In this document: piece by piece, positions 6,516 to 8,810 of the stretch
Numbering within the stretch: position 1 is the first letter of the stretch
Layout of the letters: every line of letters starts with the position of its first letter
Source: UBA1205 sp045598105
Lineage (GTDB): Bacteria > Bacteroidota > Bacteroidia > Bacteroidales > WCHB1-69
Direction of reading: 5' to 3'
Assembly: GCA_045598105.1 (NCBI GenBank)
Contig: JAZLLK010000104.1
Coordinates: forward strand, 1 to 8,810
DNA length: 8,810 nucleotides
The notes under the pieces: generated by a model
Told to the model about the DNA's origin: nothing
Seen by the model: the letters and a program-made list of their open reading frames with translations, nothing else
Database searches by the model: none
Made by a program: the position numbers and the translations under genes

Positions 6516-7802
6516 ATGAGAAGTAACGAGTTCTACGGGAAAGACAGCATCCGCTACAACGGCACCGAGCGCATCTGCTCCCGCTTGGGTGACCAGACCT
6601 TCAGTCTCTCCGGCAACGTGGCATTCACTCCGCAGACGCAGCAGCGTCTCGCTACCCGCATCATGCAGGTGGATCAGGACTTCCGCGCCGAGTTGTTGGA
6701 ACTTGTTGAAGCCGGAGACGTTCCGGTAGAATTTCCCAATGTGCTGAACCTCATCACCCTGCTTCCCTCCGGTTCAAATGCCAATTCCAATCCTAATCCT
6801 AATCCTAATTCCAATCCTCACACTAACGCAAACACCTCCAACGACATCTTCTACTACCATACCAACCACCTCGGCAGCACCGCCTTCGTCACCGACGGCA
6901 ACGCCACCCTCACCCAAGGCTTCCTCTATGCTCCGTTTGGTGAGATCACCACGGAGTTCAATGTCAGCTTTGGCAATGATATATTGCCCAAGTACACCTT
7001 TAACGCCAAGGAACTCGACGAAGAAACCGGCATGTACTACTACGAAGCCCGCTACTACGCCCCGCCGGTGTTCACAAGCAGGGATCCCATGTTCGAAAAG
7101 TACTTTTGGCTCAGCCCGTACACGTATTGTGCGAATAATCCCGTGAAGTATGTGGACCCGAAGGGATGTATGACGTGGCAACCGGAAATTACCGAAAGCG
7201 GCGAAGTAAGTTATGTGGCAGAAAAAGGAGACAGCAAAGAAAGTTTTAAATGTCAATATGGTCTGTCTGAATCGGAGGCATCTGATATTTTTAAAGAAGC
7301 AGATTTACCACAGCAAGGAATAATTTCTAATGGAACAAAAATATCTGGCAGTGAAGTAAAAAAAGTAACAGGAAGTGAAATTTTAAAATTAGATTGGAAT
7401 TCTATAAAAGCAACATCACAAAGAAAGGTTTATCATATTGGTTTTGCTCTTTTGTATGAAAATATACATGGTAATGGTCATTTCACTCTCAATAAATATA
7501 TACTGAATATGTCTCAGTCGACAGGTAATCAATCTAATAAAAATTTTCATGGAAATCTGAGAATCCCAATCAAAGGTGGTTCTATACCTATAAACAATTT
7601 AAATATGTCCGCTTCTGGGAAAACCATACTTTATATGGATGGAAATTTTAAACAAAATGATAGAGGAGATATGAATCAATTTTATAATGTCTATAATCCA
7701 AATGGGAAAAATATGCAGCAGCGATACGGGAATCTACAGATGCTACTAATTACAATACCTTTTAGATATGGAGATGTTTTCGATACTAACTATAGAAGAT
7801 AA
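6516..7802 (+). CDS. Orphan Rhs tip with unrecognised C-terminal domain
   Basis: The ATG at 6516 gives 428 residues. A TTG at 6495 is in frame but lies inside the promoter box, so I reject it. This unit keeps the most rhs sequence: YNGTERICSRLGDQTF (14-29) and QTQQRLATRIMQ to VEFPNVL (40-77), then a repetitive Asn-Pro linker (SNPNPNPNSNP, 91-101), then the core (109-217, ending VDPKG). The tip begins WQPEITESGEVSYVAEKGDS...QYGLSESEASDIF, which has a LysM-like cadence and looks like a lead-in module. The final part (RKVYHIGFALLYENIHGNGH onward) has several His and Asn residues but no motif I can assign. Toxin activity is assumed from the architecture. The putative immunity gene starts 10 bases downstream. 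Confidence 0.8.
   Translation: MRSNEFYGKDSIRYNGTERICSRLGDQTFSLSGNVAFTPQTQQRLATRIMQVDQDFRAELLELVEAGDVPVEFPNVLNLITLLPSGSNANSNPNPNPNSNPHTNANTSNDIFYYHTNHLGSTAFVTDGNATLTQGFLYAPFGEITTEFNVSFGNDILPKYTFNAKELDEETGMYYYEARYYAPPVFTSRDPMFEKYFWLSPYTYCANNPVKYVDPKGCMTWQPEITESGEVSYVAEKGDSKESFKCQYGLSESEASDIFKEADLPQQGIISNGTKISGSEVKKVTGSEILKLDWNSIKATSQRKVYHIGFALLYENIHGNGHFTLNKYILNMSQSTGNQSNKNFHGNLRIPIKGGSIPINNLNMSASGKTILYMDGNFKQNDRGDMNQFYNVYNPNGKNMQQRYGNLQMLLITIPFRYGDVFDTNYRR
6789..6818 (+). repeat. Hexanucleotide AATCCT tandem repeat in the linker
   Basis: Five 6-base units (AATCCT three times, AATTCC, AATCCT) encode the Asn-Pro/Asn-Ser linker. A 6-base unit keeps the frame, so slippage would change linker length without inactivating the gene. 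Cassette 4 has a different, shorter His-Ser linker at this place. Confidence 0.75.
6840..7166 (+). repeat. Rhs core repeat, copy 5
   Basis: This encodes NDIFYYHTNHLG through VDPKG. The middle part (EFNVSFGNDILPKYTF) differs from copies 1 and 4. The preceding segment 6689-6767 is identical by eye to 4872-4950 of cassette 4 (79 bases). Confidence 0.85.
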
Positions 7803-7812
7803 AATAAAAAAT

Positions 7813-8478
7813 ATGTTAAAACGGTTTTCTTTGATGTTGTACTTAGTGTGTGAAATATCCATAATTTTCGCACAATCGAATAGTGTCTGCTCGCAAGAAA
7901 GCAAAGCAATGTTCAAGATAAGCGATTGGCATTCCGATCAAATTTTGTTGATGACCAGTGCGGATTCCCTATATTTGCATTATGGAAAAGCAAAGAAGAC
8001 TTTTCCACGGTTACAATATAGCGTTACGGATTCGCTTGTAAACACTGATGACGGCGGTTTTCATCGTTATACATCCACTGTTGCAATCCGGTTCATCCAT
8101 TATTCCGGATGGCATTATGTTCAATATAAAGATAGTGTTCAATTGATATTTATAGATTTTAAGAAAACTAATGCTAAACTATATGTGAATAAAATATGTT
8201 TTGATAAAAATTTGAGTATTGATGATTTTTTACAAATATACAAGGGATGCGATTCTTGTGTACAAAAGCAAGCGGAAGGGCATTACAATAGTGGTTTAGG
8301 CAAGCATAAGGAGGTATACAAGTTCAGTTTTTTTTCTGATTTTACCACCTTTTCCAAGGTGGATATTTATTTTGATGCAAAAACTCGAAAATTATGGTAC
8401 ATGGAAATGGATTTCAACCAAAACGGAGGCATAATTAAACGACGTACTGGATTTGTCAATTCTTGTGATATAAAATGA
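7813..8478 (+). CDS. Putative immunity protein for tip 5, exported
   Basis: I chose the ATG at 7813 (221 residues) over one at 7768, which would overlap the toxin gene by 35 bases and put a polar stretch before the signal peptide. From 7813 the protein opens with MLKRFSLMLYLVCEISIIFA and a likely cut before Gln (FA|QS). The mature part has several Cys (SVCSQ, NKICFD, KGCDSCVQ, NSCDIK) that could form disulfides in the periplasm, and it is rich in aromatic strand-like segments (HYSGWHYVQY, KLWYMEMDF). I do not recognise a family. It lies 10 bases behind the toxin gene, with the same AT-rich composition as the tip. The immunity role is inferred from position. Confidence 0.7.
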   Translation: MLKRFSLMLYLVCEISIIFAQSNSVCSQESKAMFKISDWHSDQILLMTSADSLYLHYGKAKKTFPRLQYSVTDSLVNTDDGGFHRYTSTVAIRFIHYSGWHYVQYKDSVQLIFIDFKKTNAKLYVNKICFDKNLSIDDFLQIYKGCDSCVQKQAEGHYNSGLGKHKEVYKFSFFSDFTTFSKVDIYFDAKTRKLWYMEMDFNQNGGIIKRRTGFVNSCDIK

Positions 8479-8496
8479 CTTAAGATCAATTGGTAA

Positions 8497-8532
8497 TATA
8501 ATATCCCCAAAAATCCAGACCAATAGAATAAG
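8497..8532 (+). repeat. Inter-cassette repeat before cassette 6
   Basis: This is the second copy of the boundary sequence at 4709-4744, with one base lost before and one gained after the C run. It begins 18 bases after the stop of the preceding immunity gene. Confidence 0.75.
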
Positions 8533-8533
8533 G

Positions 8534-8618
8534 GGAAAAAAGTACTTTTGTTTTAATAAAATAATCAGAAAAAAAGCAGCATATTACTTTTGGCCATAAT
8601 AAAAAAATACTACCTTTG
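8534..8618 (+). promoter_or_regulatory. Three tandem TAnnTTTG boxes before cassette 6
   Basis: TACTTTTG at 8543-8550, TACTTTTG at 8585-8592 and TACCTTTG at 8611-8618 each follow an A-rich tract (around 8536, 8570 and 8601). Cassette 4 has only the last of the three. The TTTTG of the second box lies 18 bases before the third and could also act as its -33 TTG element. Confidence 0.45.
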
Positions 8619-8690
8619 TAAAATGAAAATGAGGATCAAAAGTTACACGGATTGGAGGCCAAGCGGCCGGCAGACGCAGCAGCGCCTCGG
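8601..8690 (+). repeat. Perfect 90-nt promoter/start repeat, copy B
   Basis: Identical by eye to 4746-4835. Identity ends at CGCCTCGG, after which cassettes 4 and 6 are similar but not identical (CATCCGC versus TACCCGC). Confidence 0.9.
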
Positions 8691-8810
8691 TACCCGCATC
8701 ATGCAGGTGGATCAACGGGCCCGCGCCGAACTGCTGGAAGTGGTGGAAGCCGGAGACATTCCCATAGAAACCCCTTCGGCGGATATTACAAGCCTGCAAC
8801 CCGCCAATCC
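8623..8810 (+). CDS. Start of a sixth orphan Rhs cassette (3' partial)
   Basis: The frame is open from the ATG at 8623 to the window edge, giving 62 complete codons. It begins MKMRIKSYTDWRPSGRQTQ as in cassette 4, continues QRLGTRIMQVDQ and ELLEVVEAGDIPIETP, and then enters a linker (ADITSLQPANP) that resembles the segment before the core in cassette 1 (VDMPPLMDVNTLQATGTP), not that of cassettes 4 and 5. The core and tip should follow outside the window. The tip is unknown. An ORF on the opposite strand at 8584-8799 covers the same bases and has no support. Confidence 0.72.
   Translation, partial: MKMRIKSYTDWRPSGRQTQQRLGTRIMQVDQRARAELLEVVEAGDIPIETPSADITSLQPAN

Noticed and set aside
6778..7146. 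Second + strand ORF rich in Pro, Thr and Ile
   Set aside because: It is a shadow of the rhs core and linker in another frame; its composition follows from the hexamer repeat and GC-rich core, and it has no start signal.
83..7166. CRISPR-like pattern of repeats with unique spacers
   Set aside because: The repeats are 180-330 bases, coding and diverged, and the unique parts are whole protein domains and genes, so this is an Rhs cassette array.
6774..7256. Minus-strand ORF of 160 codons
   Set aside because: It is antisense to the conserved Rhs core; a similar antisense frame exists in other core copies (for example 3333-3641) only because the core is repeated.
7768..7812. ATG at 7768 as the start of the fifth immunity gene
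   Set aside because: It would put a charged stretch before the signal peptide; the ATG at 7813 opens directly with MLKRF and a hydrophobic run.

Overview
The window looks like a piece of a Bacteroidota chromosome, probably from the order Bacteroidales. Three things point there: TAnnTTTG promoter boxes of the Bacteroidetes type upstream of several genes, signal peptides that place Gln just after the predicted cleavage site, and the Bacteroidetes flavour of the Rhs core (NHLGSTAFVTD, then FNAKELDEETGMYYYEARYY, ending in VDPxG). All genes are on the + strand. No tRNA, rRNA, CRISPR or transposase gene is visible.

The whole window is an array of Rhs tip/immunity cassettes. Each unit has a short 3' fragment of an rhs gene, relatively GC-rich and repeated from unit to unit. 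This is fused in frame at VDP[TSK]G to a unique AT-rich C-terminal toxin domain and followed at once by a unique AT-rich gene for an exported small protein, the likely immunity protein. Unit 1 spans 2-1739 (partial at the left edge), unit 2 1833-3295, unit 3 3342-4707, unit 4 4768-6428 and unit 5 6516-8478. Unit 6 starts at 8623 and runs off the right edge. None of units 2-5 contains the long Rhs shell or an export signal, so these are orphan tips. The retained core differs in length: longest in unit 5, then 4 and 6, shorter in 2, shortest in 3.

The toxin domains are all different. Tip 1 is a matrixin-like zinc metalloprotease (HEVGHTLGIGH plus Met-turn). Tips 2 and 3 have altered HExxH-like motifs (EEMIHAYQ and HEVLDEF). 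Tip 4 has an L,D-transpeptidase (YkuD)-like His...Ser-x-Gly-Cys motif. Tip 5 is unrecognised. Every putative immunity protein has an N-terminal export signal, which suggests the toxins attack periplasmic or cell-envelope targets.

The unexpected part is regulatory. Units 3, 4, 5 and 6 each start with a TAnnTTTG box and a start codon, and the leaders fall into two repeated classes (3/5 and 4/6). Units 4 and 6 share a perfect 90-nt repeat covering the box, the start codon and the first codons. The orphan cassettes therefore appear equipped for their own transcription, perhaps to keep each immunity gene expressed, while the shared core can serve as homology for tip exchange with a full-length rhs gene elsewhere. 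That functional model is inference; the layout is read from the sequence.
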